Shown here piece after piece: positions 13,601 through 28,600 of a DNA stretch of 64,000 nt (positions are counted from its first letter, which is position 1; every line of letters begins with the position of its first letter). The notes beneath the pieces were generated by a model. It searched no databases, was not told the DNA's origin, and was given only the letters and a program-made list of their open reading frames with translations. This DNA comes from Sinotaia quadrata (lineage: Eukaryota > Mollusca > Gastropoda > Architaenioglossa > Viviparidae), in NCBI GenBank assembly GCA_028829895.1, contig CM054179.1, positions 39,488,617-39,552,616 on the forward strand, in the 5' to 3' direction. The position numbers were made by a program, and so were the translations under genes.

Positions 13601-16600
13601 GAATGCATATTATTAAATCATTTGCTATGTAGTTAATGCCTATTTTTTTCCAAAGGCATAGCAATAACAGTGAAGAAATTATTTGATGCTGAAAATGGCC
13701 ATTTCAACTAATTTTAACCAAAAAAGAGCAGTAACCAAGTGTTATAGGGAAAACGTAAAAAAGCAAATTGTCATATCTCTAAAACTATACAACATACAGA
13801 GCTGGTTCACATATCAAAATGATCAGTAAATTGTGATCTATCTAAATATATAAAGTTAAGTTATGTTTAATCATTTATTTAATTTACATTTTTAGTTTTA
13901 TTATAAAATTTCTATTTACGAAGAAAATGAAAATGGATAAATTGTCATATCTCTGAAACTATACATAACACAGTTATGGTTCACCTATTAAAATGACCAG
14001 CAAGATGTTATACATATAACTAAACAAAAGATTTGTTCAGCATTTTGTTTGTTTTAATATTTTATAATACAAAATTTAATATTTAAAATCTTAAAACCGT
14101 ATTAAAACTGCTTGATTGGTATAAAAGCACTCTATATCTCTATATGTATCAAAGATACATAAAGATGTTGAACCCATACCATTGCTAATTATATCACTTA
14201 ACACACACACACTAAAAAATACAAATCATATCATTTTATTCTGAAGGTTTGACAAGGTCTTAAATCACTGAAACTTGTGAAAGTGTGCATGAAAAATTTA
14301 TTCTTAAATTAAAAGTGCTCTGCATACATGTACTTGATTTAAAGAAATATTAACATATTTATATAATTATAATGTAGGTTATGAATAAAAGATCATTCCA
14401 TTTAATTGTTTTATTTATTTCAAATAATGAATATGCACAATAACACAGTGACACACATACAATAAGCTTCATGTGGTAACAAAATATATATTTAAATTAA
14501 TATTAATTCTTGAAAAGAGGTAATGTATTTAATCCCAGTAACTTCATATTGATAGAGAAAGTAATATACCAATAATATCCAATACATAATTTTATAAATA
14601 GAAAATTCTAGCAAAACTCTAAAATCAGCAGCTGGCCAGGTTCTTCCTTTGGTTATCTCCATTGTTAAGCCCCATTTAAAAACAAACTTGGCATTCACAT
14701 CATCACAGTCTATGCTATCACACCACTTCAAAATATTCTTATTTCTATACTGCTCCATCAATATTATTTTGCATTGTGAACTTCTAAAGCCTCATTAATC
14801 ATAAATCCATTATCATAACAAACAGCAACATCTTAGTTTGTAAATCCACCATCTTCTTTCAGTCTCTTTGGTAGTTGGCTACTTGGAAAGTTATCTACAT
14901 TAGTTGTTCTTGCCACTTCAGTTTCATCTAAGCTACTACCTGCATTTACAACAGGTCAGCACATGCACAATCAGATACTGGAGAGCCTTCTAGCAAATAT
15001 TTGCACAAATTATTTTATCAACAAGAGTGTTGATGTCTTTACCTTTTATTTTTATATTCAGACTTTTAGCACCCAAATCAGCCTTGTACCTATGATTACT
15101 ATGAAGTACTACTAGTGCTAGCTTTATTTAAAGTCTGAAGCTCTTTGCAAACACTTTCATTCATAGACAAAGCAAGAATAATTTGACTATATTATTTTAA
15201 ATGAAAAGTTTAAAGAACAGTGCACTGCTTGTGTTTTTAGTGATTCTGTATTTTATGTTATTGCATTTTTGAGAGATGGGCAAAACTGAACAAGCCACTC
15301 ATTCAGACAGCAATCTTTCAAACTTAATTTCTTGGCAAAACTTTGAAGTAGTCAAATCAGATTATCAGAAACTTCATAAACAGCTGTTAATAAATAACAT
15401 ACTACAACAGCATCTCCTGACTAATCAGTCATAACCCTGAAGATAAGCTAGTGTACTGCTCATCAGCTAAAAAAAATATTCCACAAATGTTCAACCCTTA
15501 AAATTTCTTTATGCAAACAAGTATGCTGTAAATCGGATAACTATTAGCTGCATACTTTTAATAACTTGCTTTTAATGTAAAGAAAAAAGTATACATTGCT
15601 TACCAGCTAAAAGAGTGAAAGGACCAAACAATATTTAAATATTACTCTTTAAAATAAAATAAAGTAAAACATGAAGAAATATTAAGTTAGCTATAAGACT
15701 AAGAACAAATGTACAACAGCCTGCTGTCTTTATTATTAAAAAACGAAACAACAACTTTTTAAGTTAGCTATTTCTCCATTTATGTAGAAGTGTAAAGAAA
15801 TTACAAGTCAGGGGAGGGGGGGGGACCCCCCCCCAAAAGAGATTTTTTACACTGTAAAACGATGTTCAAATAAGAAACAAAATGGGAAAAGAATTTTTTT
15901 TTAATATAAGCAAAAACGAAATAATAAACTAAATATTAAGTTTGTGTTACAGTACACAGAACGTTTGAAAGAACTGAAATATTTCAGAGCGATGTTTTTC
16001 TACAATTTTAGCATCTAGAGTTATCTTTTCTTGTTGAAATTAACGATGATTTAAAACTATTTTTTCTACATAATAAAATTGTCACCCATACCTAAAATTA
16101 AATGAGCAAATAAAACAATATTCACAAATATGATCTGCGTCTTTAAAACGAAATATTTCAAGAAAATAGTATATTTTCACATATTTGCAAGTCACTCCGA
16201 GATCGGCATATATTTGAACGAGTTAATTCGGAAACTGTCAATAATTCTACTTCAGTACTTGAAAAATAATAATAATATGCTTACAAAAAAATCAAGAAAA
16301 TTAAAATAAACTTTAATAAGCACTCACAAATAGATCTGACCGATAAATGGTTTCAACTGATCGTATAGGGCAGAATAATCAGCGTTAGCGTCGGTACACC
16401 GTGTCTCAGAAATGAAAGCCTTGACTGTGGCGTGAATTGAGAAAGACGCGACGGGGTTTTCAATTTAGCAAGAACCGCATGGACTAATAATCCCGTATTG
16501 TGTCATGTTTTTAGAAAGAGGTTGAAATGCTGAATAAAATGATATGTTTTCCTAGTTTTTGTGAAAAATATTTGATCCCAAAAATTTGTCTCAAATTTTT

Positions 16601-19600
16601 AACTTAAAATTTTTTTGGTGTTATTCCTAACATACAATATGGAAAAATATATGAGTGTATAGAGTTATCTCTCTTCTTTTTAATGGACCAATCAGAATTT
16701 CGCCAACCTATCCATACGTTTCTTGCCGAAAAGTTAAAGTATAGTACCGAAAAACGCGAATTTTACTTTTTCGGCCGTGAGGCGCCCGATGAGAAATTTT
16801 CGACGTAACCCTAAGGTACTTTCGTCAAAGTTTATGGATACAATAATAAAGTTTAGATGAAAAGCAAGAATATACTTTAAAAGATGAAAGATAGCTCTTT
16901 ATTTTTTATATAAACATCGTTAGTCCAGGTTTAGTGTGAAGAAAACTGCTGTGAGTCAAAGTTCAGTGAATTTGCGTGCAAAAGAGCGTTTGACCCCAAT
17001 AAAACAGCGACGGTGGGACTACCTACTCATATATATTGATAATTACTTATTCATGATATAGCCCTGTTGTTTTCTTTGTGTGTTAAGTATATTGCAGACT
17101 ATGCTGTTTTTTTTAGAGGTTGTAAGATTATATTTAAGAAGTGAGCTCTGAAGTTGGTTTGATGTAATTTTTTCAACTTTGTGAAAAGTCCCCACACTTT
17201 TAAAAATGCCATAACTTTTTTTATTTGTTGTCCAATTTTAAAAAATAAAATACCAAATTTCATAGTTTCTCAAGGGCTTCAACTGCATTGCTTTCTCTGG
17301 TGTTTCTATGCAAACAAAGATTACTTTGTGGTACTTAATTGTATGGATGAGGCTCTCTCAAGCTACCATACTTTGTTGCTAATGCTGATTTGTTTTAAGG
17401 TGTTTGTAATTTATTAGTTTTATTTTATTTTTAGAAGTTAGTTGCTTGGGTTATAGAGTTATATTTGTTTTTATCAAGTGGTATATTTGATTTAGTAAGA
17501 ATACCAGAGAACAGAATGGAATGGAAGAAACTGGCTGTCAGGTCATCAGTGGTGCCCCAACGGTTGATAAGACTAAGGGATAGGTGGATGGATGGTAGAT
17601 AGATAGATATTTGATTTGAATATAGGAGAAGTTGAGGTTGTTTTGTGTTTTGTACTTGAGTATTTGTGTGATTTTAGTTTAATTTAAATAGAACCAGCCT
17701 ATATGGCGATAGCGGACCATAACTAAATTCTGAAAAATTTACCATTTTGTCACAAGTTCTGTGTTTATGTTCTGTATTTACCACGCTTGTGAAATAGTTT
17801 GTTGAATAAAACTATCTTCCAACTTTTCATTAATGTATTTTTTTTTTGTAAGAGAGTGAGTAGAAGCGTGTAAAATCACATTAAATTAGGTTTGTTTGTT
17901 TCGATAGCTGTGGTAAAAATCTCAAACCTCGGTTTTACCATCGTGTTTTGATATACCTTGCAAACATTAAATCGGGTTCCACTACAATTGTCCAATCAGA
18001 ATGTATCTTATATCAAAATAAAGAAAAATGAATGTAGAATGCAACTGTGTTGGTTTCGAATCTGTATTTTTATTGTATGTAAAAGTTGATTGAAAAAAGC
18101 CTATTTTTCAATTACATTTTTGCACGGTTATTTCTGAAAATAGAGATTTTTTTCTTATATCAGAAGAAAGTAGAAAATCTCTTCTTTAAAATGGTATATA
18201 GCATGACAAAGTGGCATTTTCTTAGCGGAACCCATAGAGTGGGAAAATGTGCAACCCAAGCGTGCACAAAGTAAACATAGGACTAAACATAAACGAAGCG
18301 CATGATCGCCATGGCGTTGTTGGCTGTGCTTGTTTCTCTGCTGCTAAAGTAATTCACTAAGTTTAATTAACTATAACTCTTGCAGTTGTAAAAAGATTTT
18401 AATTAATTATCTGGATAATCTTTTCAGTATTCAAAATTCCATAAAGCAATCTGCCAAAATGCTTTTTTAAACTGATGATATTAAGATTTTCTAACTAAAA
18501 AGTAATATAGTGTATGGAATTTTCCATTCAAAATGTACTTCAAACATTCATTAAGATTAGATATAACTAAATAAAATATCCTAAAGTACATTAAACTTAT
18601 TAAATTTTAATTTAGTCTGGGTTTTTTTATGTTCATTAACTTCTATCAAATTTGCCATGACTGATTAGATTTTTTGCTAAATTTGCCTTAATTACTTTTC
18701 AAAATAACGATGTATTTAGTACTAAAACAACTCTGCCTACAATAATGGGATCTAACTCTTTATTAACATGTCTTTTAACCATAAGAGTTGTGTTTCTTAT
18801 ATGCTCCATATTAAATTATTTCTTAAATTTTGTGTGTTAAACTGAAGATGTGAATGACAGTTGTAAAATATTATTTTAATTCATTTCATTAAATTATGGC
18901 AGGTGGCATAAAAGCATTTTGAGTATACTTTGCATAATAGAAGCTATCATGTATATTTCATTTGACTGAAATAATCTATTTGAAAAATCTTGGATTTAAG
19001 TTTTCAACATTTCACATTTTTAAATGAAATACAAATTTTGAATTTTAGTATCACACATCTTTTATTAGTATTTTTACGGAAAGTTTACAGTCTTCTATTA
19101 CCAGAAATATTTTATACACCATTAGTTTAAAAAGAAAAAAAAATACATAGTTTTCATAATATTCCTTGAGTTTTCCAATCAATCCATGACGTTTAGTTCT
19201 AAGATAATGTATAGTTAAGAGTTAATATATGATTATAGTTTATGATTTTCTTTCCTATTTTATAAGTGGCCAGACAGATATTACTTCGCTAGAGTTTGTG
19301 GTATTGCAAGGCTTTATTAATTTAGACATGTATTAATTTTTACAAAATATTTTTGTTTACAGGTGGTCACTCTTCAGGAGGCAAAGTTATTGTTGAAAGA
19401 AGATGATGATCTGATCATTACTGTTTATGACTACTGGCTCAACAAGCGTCTTCGACTGGTATGTCTTACCAGAGCTTGCCACTTGTTGCATCGTTACTCT
19501 GATTTTTTGATGCAATGCAGAGTAAAAGTTTCTTTAAGCAGCACAGGTAGTGTAGGACTGTTTAGTAATAAAACATTTTATCTAAGTTATTTTAAAATTT

Positions 19601-22600
19601 TCTCAGAGCTCATCAGCATAAGGATATAAATCTTTCTTATAAAACTGACATTTAAAGAGTATAAATTTGGTATGTATAAATAAGGGTGTAAACCTTGCTT
19701 TTGTAAATACAGATACAAATCCAGATCTGATTTAAAATCCAGTCAGAATTGATTGCATTTGCATCTTTTTTCTTTTTTAAAATTGAACTGTTAAGCTTTT
19801 AGCAAATTACTGGTCGTTTTTGTTTCACTCTTTGTTTAAATTATATGAGCTAAAGCAGATGAAGGAAATTAATTTATTTTTTATCTCTTTCTGTTCTTGT
19901 TGATAAGTACCAAAGATGTAAAAGTTGTGAATAACATATGATGTCAGAATTCTAAAAAAATAATTAGAAAGATAAACATTTTTATTGAATATATTTGGGA
20001 CATAAGACTATTTTTTCTTCTTAAAATATCATTAAAGTCGTATCTCAAAAGTAAAACATTTAAATATTACTATTAATGCATTTTCGTGTGTGCATATTTT
20101 AAAATGAGCAAAATTAGCAGAATTAAAGTTATTTGATTCTCCATTTTCATTTCAGTTTTGGATTGTGTCAGGATAATTTGTAGAATTTGGTTTCTTGGAG
20201 ATTTAATAGCAGATTTACTCAATCTGTTTTCAGTTATCTTTAAAGTTATCACCTTATTTTGGTCAGGAAATGCCACTTATTCCTCAAGTAAAATCAGAAA
20301 AGCGTGATGGGACCACAACAAACAACCCATATGTAGCATTTCGACGGAGGACGGAAAAGATGCAGACCAGGAAGGTTTGTTGCATAATTTTCATTGACTA
20401 AGTTATAAATAAAAGATTTCTTTGAATTAAAGAATACAGGTTCTCTTTATTAATTTTAATTCAGTAAAATTGACCTTGTCAGAATTCCCAATGAACCTGT
20501 AGATTGGAATATTCAAAATGTATCCTTCTGTTTATCTATTATGTATGTCGAACCATTTGCCTTATTTTGAACATTTGCACACTGCAAAAGATTTAAGTAC
20601 ATAGAAATAATAATTTTGGTTTGAATTTAGAAAGTTATAATAAAGAATATAATAAGAATTGAATTATACATAGGGCATAGTTAAGCAGTTCTAAATTTAA
20701 TAATATACCATTTCATAATTAAGAGTTAACAGTTGCACTCCTATCAGTGCTGAAAAACTAAATATATAATATTCAGTATGTGCATTCTGATAGCGTATGA
20801 TTGAGTTGGTTCATACTTCAACAGATCACCTTTTTGTGTACAAGCTCTGGCTTTTCAGTAACATTTGCATATAAGCACGTCCATTTGTCAGAATAGACTG
20901 TTGATCATTTTAGTTAACGGTAACAGTTTACAGTAGATTAACCCTTTAAAGGGCACACGTTTTTCTTTTTTTAACTCTGAACGGGCAAGATTTTTCAGGG
21001 TTTCAGTGAAATTTAGGGTTACATAAGTAAAAACATCATGTCTAAGCATTATGCATATATTTCAATGAAATAAAATGCAAAATGAAAGGAAACGAAAGTA
21101 GCTTTATTAATATTCTTAATTGAAGTATACTTGTCAGGTGCCAAATTTTAATCTATGCATGAACAAATATATTTACACACAAAAATTATTCTCCAGTGAT
21201 AGTCAGCTACATACACTATGTACACACACTTTGTTGATGCCAGGAACACTTAATCTGTCATCAAATGACCCATACATTTCTTCTCTCAGCAGGTTGTGAA
21301 TTCCTATCAGAATCATAAGTCCAAAATAAGCCTTCATTTCAGTGGCATTAGTTTCCTTCCAACCTGGATCGCCATTTTGTTTCTCCGCGATCTTCTGACA
21401 TGTGTACTTGTTCATTTGTTCCGCAATATTGTCAAATGTTTTTGAAAAGCTGGTAGAAGAAAGCCAGCTGAGTACTATCATTAGTTACAATCACATTCGG
21501 CCCCATTTCTGTTACAAATTCTGATATATTGAGTGCTGAAGTACTACTATCTTTTATATCTCTCATATCAATTCTGAATATATAAAATATAAACACATGC
21601 TATTTCAATGCTTTATTTTTAAGAAAACACATTTGAAATGGACCAACCCCTTGTGGTACATTTTCCCATTTGCAGGTAGAAGCAGGAAATGTTTGACCAT
21701 TGATTGGATTGAAAGAGACCTGTTATTTTCTTTTCATAAATTCCAAAACATTGTATTCTTTATTCAGTGTCATTGATCCAGAAACAGATTCTAGATCTGA
21801 ATTATTTGATAGTATTCTAGTTCATCTTTATCTGATGATGAAATTTTGTCTGTCCTTAATATATTCCTTTAAAGTTTACTTATTAAATTTTAATTTGAAA
21901 ATATCTTATTTTAAAAATAATATAACATTCTTTCTTAAAATCTTTTTGTAAATATTGTGACTTTTATTAATATACACTGAATGACAAACAAACCTGATAC
22001 ATCTGTTAGGCAGACGGGTAAGATTTCTTGGAGAGAATGCCCTAGACTCACCCTTTCTTTTGATAGGAAACTTTGAGATTTAACAAAATTTCCTGTAGGA
22101 TGTATTTTATCCTTTGTTAAACACATAAATATACAAATGTTTTTAGATTGTAGGATATACACTACCTGATCTGTACACTTCTTCTGTCTTTAGGGAAGTA
22201 TTTTTTTAAAAAAATCTTGCACAACCTTTAAACTTTTTTTTTTTTTTTTTTTTTTTTTACATTTTTTCTATGTACATGTACATTTTAAAAATATAATTAC
22301 TTGAGCTTTAATGTATTAATGATTTAAAAATAACTTTTGCTCTTTAGGGAAGTATTTTTTAAAAAAATTCTTGCACAATCTTTAAACTTTTTTTTTTTTT
22401 ACATTTTTTTATGTACATGTACATTTTAATATAATTACTTGAGCTTTAATGTATTCATGATTTAAAAATAACTTTTGCTTCCTTTTTTTTTTTGTTTTTA
22501 TAATCATTCTTTACCACTTGTTTTGATGCTAACTATGTTATACATTTTCATTATGTTTCAGAATCGTAAGAATGATGAAGTTTCCTATGAAAAAATGCTT

Positions 22601-25600
22601 AAACTCAAACGAGACCTTGCTAAGGCAGTGTAAGCATCTGTTGTATAAGAAATTAATTTTATGGTTTTCTTAGAGTAGAAAAATTATAGTTTGCACTGTT
22701 TAATTGCTTGATAAAAGTTGTTGAATCTTCTTTCAGGTTTTAACGTACACATACATATCAGACCTGTACAAACATACACAAATACACACTCAAACATTCA
22801 GAAGCAAGTGTAATCAGATACTATATTGAACAAACGTCACTTTTGTTACTTTTTCAACTTATTATCAAATTATATCACTTTCAATAGTTAAGGTTCTCTT
22901 GTAGCATTTATGTTTGGATTAGCCTTTCATTTACAGTTTTAGAGAAAATCTATTTTAAATACATTCCTTTATTTTTTTTAATGTTTATATTGCGTGAACA
23001 TAATTTGGGCGTGAAGAAGCCTTAATTTCTTTTTTTTTTTTTTTAAGAGTTAAAATTCTATTTGCAGGAATGCAATTGCTATTCATGTTTAAAGAAAATA
23101 AATATTGGGTAATTTTTGTGCAAATTCTATTTTCTATTCTTTCAATAAAATATTTATCTTGTTTGAATTTTTCATATGGAGAAAAGGCTCTATTTTATTC
23201 ACATAATGTACATGCATGCTTTTTCGTAGGCTTGAAATACTGTAAATTTCATATATTTCACTTTGCAGAACTTTGCTTGAAATGATCAAGAGACGTGAGA
23301 AGAGCAAGAAAGAAATGTTGCAGTTGACCATTGAAATCTTGGAAAAAAGGTCTGTGACACATTGCACCTGGCCTCTTTTTTTTTTAATAATAATAATAAA
23401 TAGATATTAATTTGGGTTGTGATTTTTATCTTTGCTTTGTCTAGTTATATTAGTAAAATTTGTTATATATTTGAAACTACGTATCAAAATTGGATACAAT
23501 TTGCTTATTCATCTTTGTTACAATTTTAAAAGGCTTTTACAGATTTGCTATGATAGAATTTAGAAAATTAAAAATATGTTACCAGTGCAAAACTAAACCA
23601 TTCCAAAGTCGAAGAGCACACAATAAACTCTACATTTTGTGTAAAGTTCTTTAATCTTTTTAGCAGATAAATTATATATAAGTAAACGTTTTTCATAAAT
23701 GACCATTTCACTTTCCATTTAGTTTTTTATTTGCTTTCAAAGTTCCACTCCTATAAAAAAAATTAAGATAGAATTACTTTCTTGAATTATGTAATTTTGA
23801 GTAAACTATAGATTTTCATGGAAATTGGTAGCAAGCCTAAATCTCACTTTATATAATCATATATTCATATCAAGTCAAAAATCGTCTCTCATATCATGCA
23901 TCTTTATTATAATAAGGTAGTTCTTGTGCTGCAAAATTAGAGCCCTAGGACAACCAGGTTGAGAATGAACACTGAATGGATATATCTTACAGCAAGTGGT
24001 TGTATCTTGTGATCATTTTCAGTTCAGAAAAATTAAAAACTTAACAAATCATGCATATTTGTTCTGCTGACACACTTTCTTCACAGGTTTTTGTGATAGA
24101 ATACCAAGATAGATAGGGAAATCAAACAATTTAAGCACCAGACACATCAATATTTTTACCTAATTAGCAAAACAGCAAAGGACAATAAATAGCCACAGAA
24201 AATCACAGTAACAGGAAGAAAGTAGCTGGCATTAACAGAGGATTAGAACCATGTTTTGTGGCCCAATGGTATCTACTATAAAAATAAATTGAATTGACTT
24301 GAGTATGTTGGCTTTAGAGTATAGAGTATTGGTTTTAATTTCTTGAAATACTACCTAATGATTAATATTTATAAGGATTTATACCTGCAGTCATTAACAA
24401 AATTTTAAATAAAACAAAGGAAATAACTGTATCTTGTCATTGGTGCAAGACACTTTACTCTATAGTTACAGATATGTGCAGCTAATCTATTGGATATGGG
24501 CTTTTGGTTGTTTGATGAAAAATAAATAGCATTTTTATTAAAGAAACCAGAGTTTACTATTGCTAATCTTTCTGCATTTAATTTTGCAGATATCAAATGG
24601 AAGACTTCAGTGGGTTATCACTTGCAGAAGCAGAGGCAGAACGAGACAAGCATCCATCCTTTATTCCACCTTTCACTTTCAACAGTCATGGTCAGCCTAT
24701 CAGCACACTTAATGGGGTATATTTTTCTTTTTTACTTTAATTTTATTGTAAATTAGTACTTTGTAAGATGATTTATAATTTTACAATTGCTTAAACCATA
24801 ATTCCTTCAATGTGAGAGTGATATTTGAAAAATAATTACTGCCCTTCAGTTCATGCCTTCATATACATGTTGCTGTGTAAAGCATAGTGTCAGAAGTCAG
24901 TTGTTTGCAGTTTACCTAAATGTACAGCTTTCTGGTTCACACTGTTTGGGGAACTTTGCTTGACTCACCTACATAATCATCCTTTTTTTTTTTCTCTGTG
25001 TGTGTGTGAGTGTGTGTTAACTCAGTTTATGTCATACCTTGAATGCTTGTATGTATTAAGGTACCATTTTTATGTGAGTTCTAGTAGAGATCATTAAAAA
25101 AAAATAATGGAAATTATTGTTTATTGAAAAACCAACTGCTTTCTAGAAATCCTCTGTTCTAATTATAATAATAGTATTGCTAAAGCATTCATTTGGTGAG
25201 TAAAAATTTTAAACTGCTTTAAAAGAGGACCTGACAGTTTCAAAGGATGAGTTGGTAAAAATTTTGTACATTAAAAAATAATCTACCTCAATTCCTTAAA
25301 CTTGGTCTGTTAAACACGGACATAGAGAGAAGTACACGGGGACAGAAAGAGACTTTGAAAATTAAAGTTGCTAGGTGTTGCAGAAGTTACACTGTATTGT
25401 AGGGTTAATATTTTTCACTGCATTAAATATTGATTTTATTGGGCATGTACCTTACTAAAGCATGTCTTCTACTTGGTAGTTTAAATAAAGTTGTCTTAGT
25501 ATTGATATTGCTGTTTGCATAATTACATATGCTGAGATTTCCTGAGGTTTTGTAATTGTGGTGACAAGTCTTCTTTTAAATGACCTTTCTTCATTGTGTG

Positions 25601-28600
25601 CATTTTATTTCTTGAATTTTGGTGTTAGTATGTCACTTCTAAATAGAACATTCAGCAAAATTTCAGTGGTTGGTGGCATAGGCGAAATAAGTGCTAGACA
25701 TGGCAGCAAGATTGATATTGCCATTTTTATTTCTGTTGGAAAGTCCGATTTAAAGAGTCATTATCCCTCTGCCTTGGAACCCACTGCGGATAAGCCTAAG
25801 GTTCAGTAAAGCACTCACCACTCAACACATACTAACATAATATCAAGCAGTGAGCTCACTGTCATATAGTGCCTACAAGCCCAGACCCCTGCTTTTCTGT
25901 ATTTCAATTATTAAATAATTGATTGAATGTACATCTTAAAAATAACTTGTATATATAAAATTATTGTATTTTACATTCAGAAATCAAAATGGCTGATAAT
26001 ATCATAGTAGTTTTACAAATTTGATTGCTTTTTAGTACTTTATTTTTGTTAGATGTAATCTGCCAAACATTTCTACATGTTTAGTTTATCTTTAAAATCT
26101 AACTTTCATTTTTTGGTTGTTTCTTTTTGCTTGTATTGATGGAACATTTTGTTACAGTCCTATCCTTTCATTCTTTTTACACAAAATATTTATAAATGAC
26201 AGATGCTATTGTAATAATAAAGATGATAAAAGGATATATAGCAATTGTTTTTGATAAGAAATCTGAAGTAAGTTAATGCCTAAATACTTACTCCGATTTC
26301 TAGATAAATTTATAGATTTAAAATTTTTTAATTTAATTCAGTAGAAAATTTTTCAACATATTTAGATAGCAGCCTGTTAGTAGGTAGCGGCACCAAAAAT
26401 TAAATAAGAAAATCAAGCATTCAGTTTTGTTATTTTCATTTAAAACTTTTTAAAACATGAAAAATAAAAAAAAAATTGTGAAGCTATCTCAATTGGTTCC
26501 AGAGATATGCTATTTTTAAGTTTTAAAAAATGGCAGCAGTGAAAAAAATGGTTATTTCGACCATTTTTAGACTTGCTAAAGACTAACTAAAATCTAACAT
26601 GCAGCTATGAAAGTTTGATACTTTATTCCTTTCTACTTGCTGATAACAAAATGCAAAGTTGTAACTTTCTATATGATGAAATAACAAAATGCCTAGCTGC
26701 AGAAGTTAATAAAAAACCATCATCCGGATAGTTAGAAATAACGCGATTGATGAAGTTTGACACAGCATATCTAATTCATTAATTGAAATATATCATTGTA
26801 ACTGTTCACATATGTTCAAATGTATATAAAGAATATGCCCAATTTTTTCAAGGATGTTACTTTCATTTGAATCATGTACAGGTTGGCCCAAACTTTGTAA
26901 AATCATCAAAATGACTGACGACGGCACTTTTACACATTTTTTGCACAAAACTGGCCATAACATTTGAACCATTTGCATGATCATCATGAAATTTTGCAGT
27001 GTGATAAATATTACTTTGCTCATTGTGTATACAAATTTTCAACACCTTTTATGCACTAACAGTAAATTTATGCATTAAAAATGCATTCAAAAATTGTGCA
27101 ATTACACAGAAATAGTAAACGCTTTTTCATATCATGTCAAAAGCTTGAGTTCTGACCTCTTTGTTTGCTCTATACCAAACAAAATTAGTTATTGTCATGT
27201 TTCACTTATAAAAGTTAATCATAAAAATGGTTAAGATATTAATTACTAGGTAGCAGCACAGTAGTAAGTAAGCCAGCAATAATCAATGTATAAAAGTGCA
27301 AATTTTCATTACTTTTCATTCATTGATTTCTCAACATCCAAAGCATTGTTTAATTCAAACAAACATTCAAAATCAAGTTTAATGTTTCTATTTCTTATGA
27401 TTGTAAATTTGTATATCTTGCTTGTATGTGGAAAGTACATGGATTGAATAAAGTTGATAATTATTCACCTATGTCCTGTTTTATCCAGCAGATTTACAAG
27501 ACAGAATGTGTGTTTTGGCATACTGTGTTTTTTTACTTTGGCTTGTGTCAATGTGTCATTTTGTGTGCCACATAAAGACATATATTTGGTATAAAAAAAT
27601 AAAGATAATTAAATGCAGCATCCACTGCTATGAAGTTTGGCTTGGTTTCTTATGTACACATTTTACAAATGAATTTTAAACAAAAGTTGGCAAATAATCT
27701 ACAATTATCTTCATTAAAAAAATGGTCAAAAGTACACAATTACTAAGCTTGAATAAAAATCTTTGCACTTTATTTTGTGCAATTTAATGTGTAATAAAGA
27801 GAGGACACTGTAAAACTTCAAGGGGTAGGGATGAACAAAAGTTAGAAAAGAAATTGTAAAAATAAAAAAAAAGATCTATGTAGATTAGGCTTCAATTAGT
27901 CATACTACTGTACATACACTAAAGTTGAACTTTAACTAAGCCAGTGCTTGTACAATTAAAATAATTTCAGCTTTCTTACTTTAAAAAAAATATACTATAT
28001 TTAGATGTTAAATAGACCTAATTATTTAAACAGACAAGTAAAACCGTGGAATGTCGTTAGAAATAGAAGCGAAAGTAGCATCTTTGCAACATGTAAATAC
28101 TGATAGGCCTAATCTTCCCTATAATTAAAATCATTTCAGCTTTCTTACTTTTTCTGAAAATAAACTATATTTGCACTATATTTAAACTGTTGAGATTTTA
28201 AGTAGGCCTAATTATTTAAACAGAGAAGTCAAACTATGAAACATTGACGTTAGAACAATATAAGTGAAGTAGCGTCTTTGCGATATATATACTGATAGAC
28301 TCCCTTGATTTTTGTAGTGACCTAATTCAACATCGATTTATGAGTGAACCAAGTGACATCCAATACCTATATAATTAAAATTAAATATTAACACTTCCAA
28401 GTTTGTAATTCACCCGTCTTATCTTCATAAAACTTAGTATATTTCCTATATTTCATGTCGAATGCGACACGATCATTCGCTCCCGATTCGAAGTCGCAAG
28501 CACGTGACAGACCCACTAATTTCGAAAGAAAAAACTGATAATCATAATAAACTGCATAATAAAACTATAACCCCTTTAAAGAATAGCAACTAAAGTACTT

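Noticed and set aside
14492..14761. 89-codon - strand frame as the transposase of the 3845-bp element
   Set aside because: No catalytic motif or similarity; it looks like a chance frame in AT-rich sequence.
17690..18350. Possible MITE with atggcgat ends
   Set aside because: The end similarity is only about 8-12 bases and no target duplication is visible.
25558..25809. 83-codon frame in intron g-h as an extra EPC exon
   Set aside because: Exons g and h join in phase without it, it has no convincing splice donor before its stop, and no family similarity is seen.
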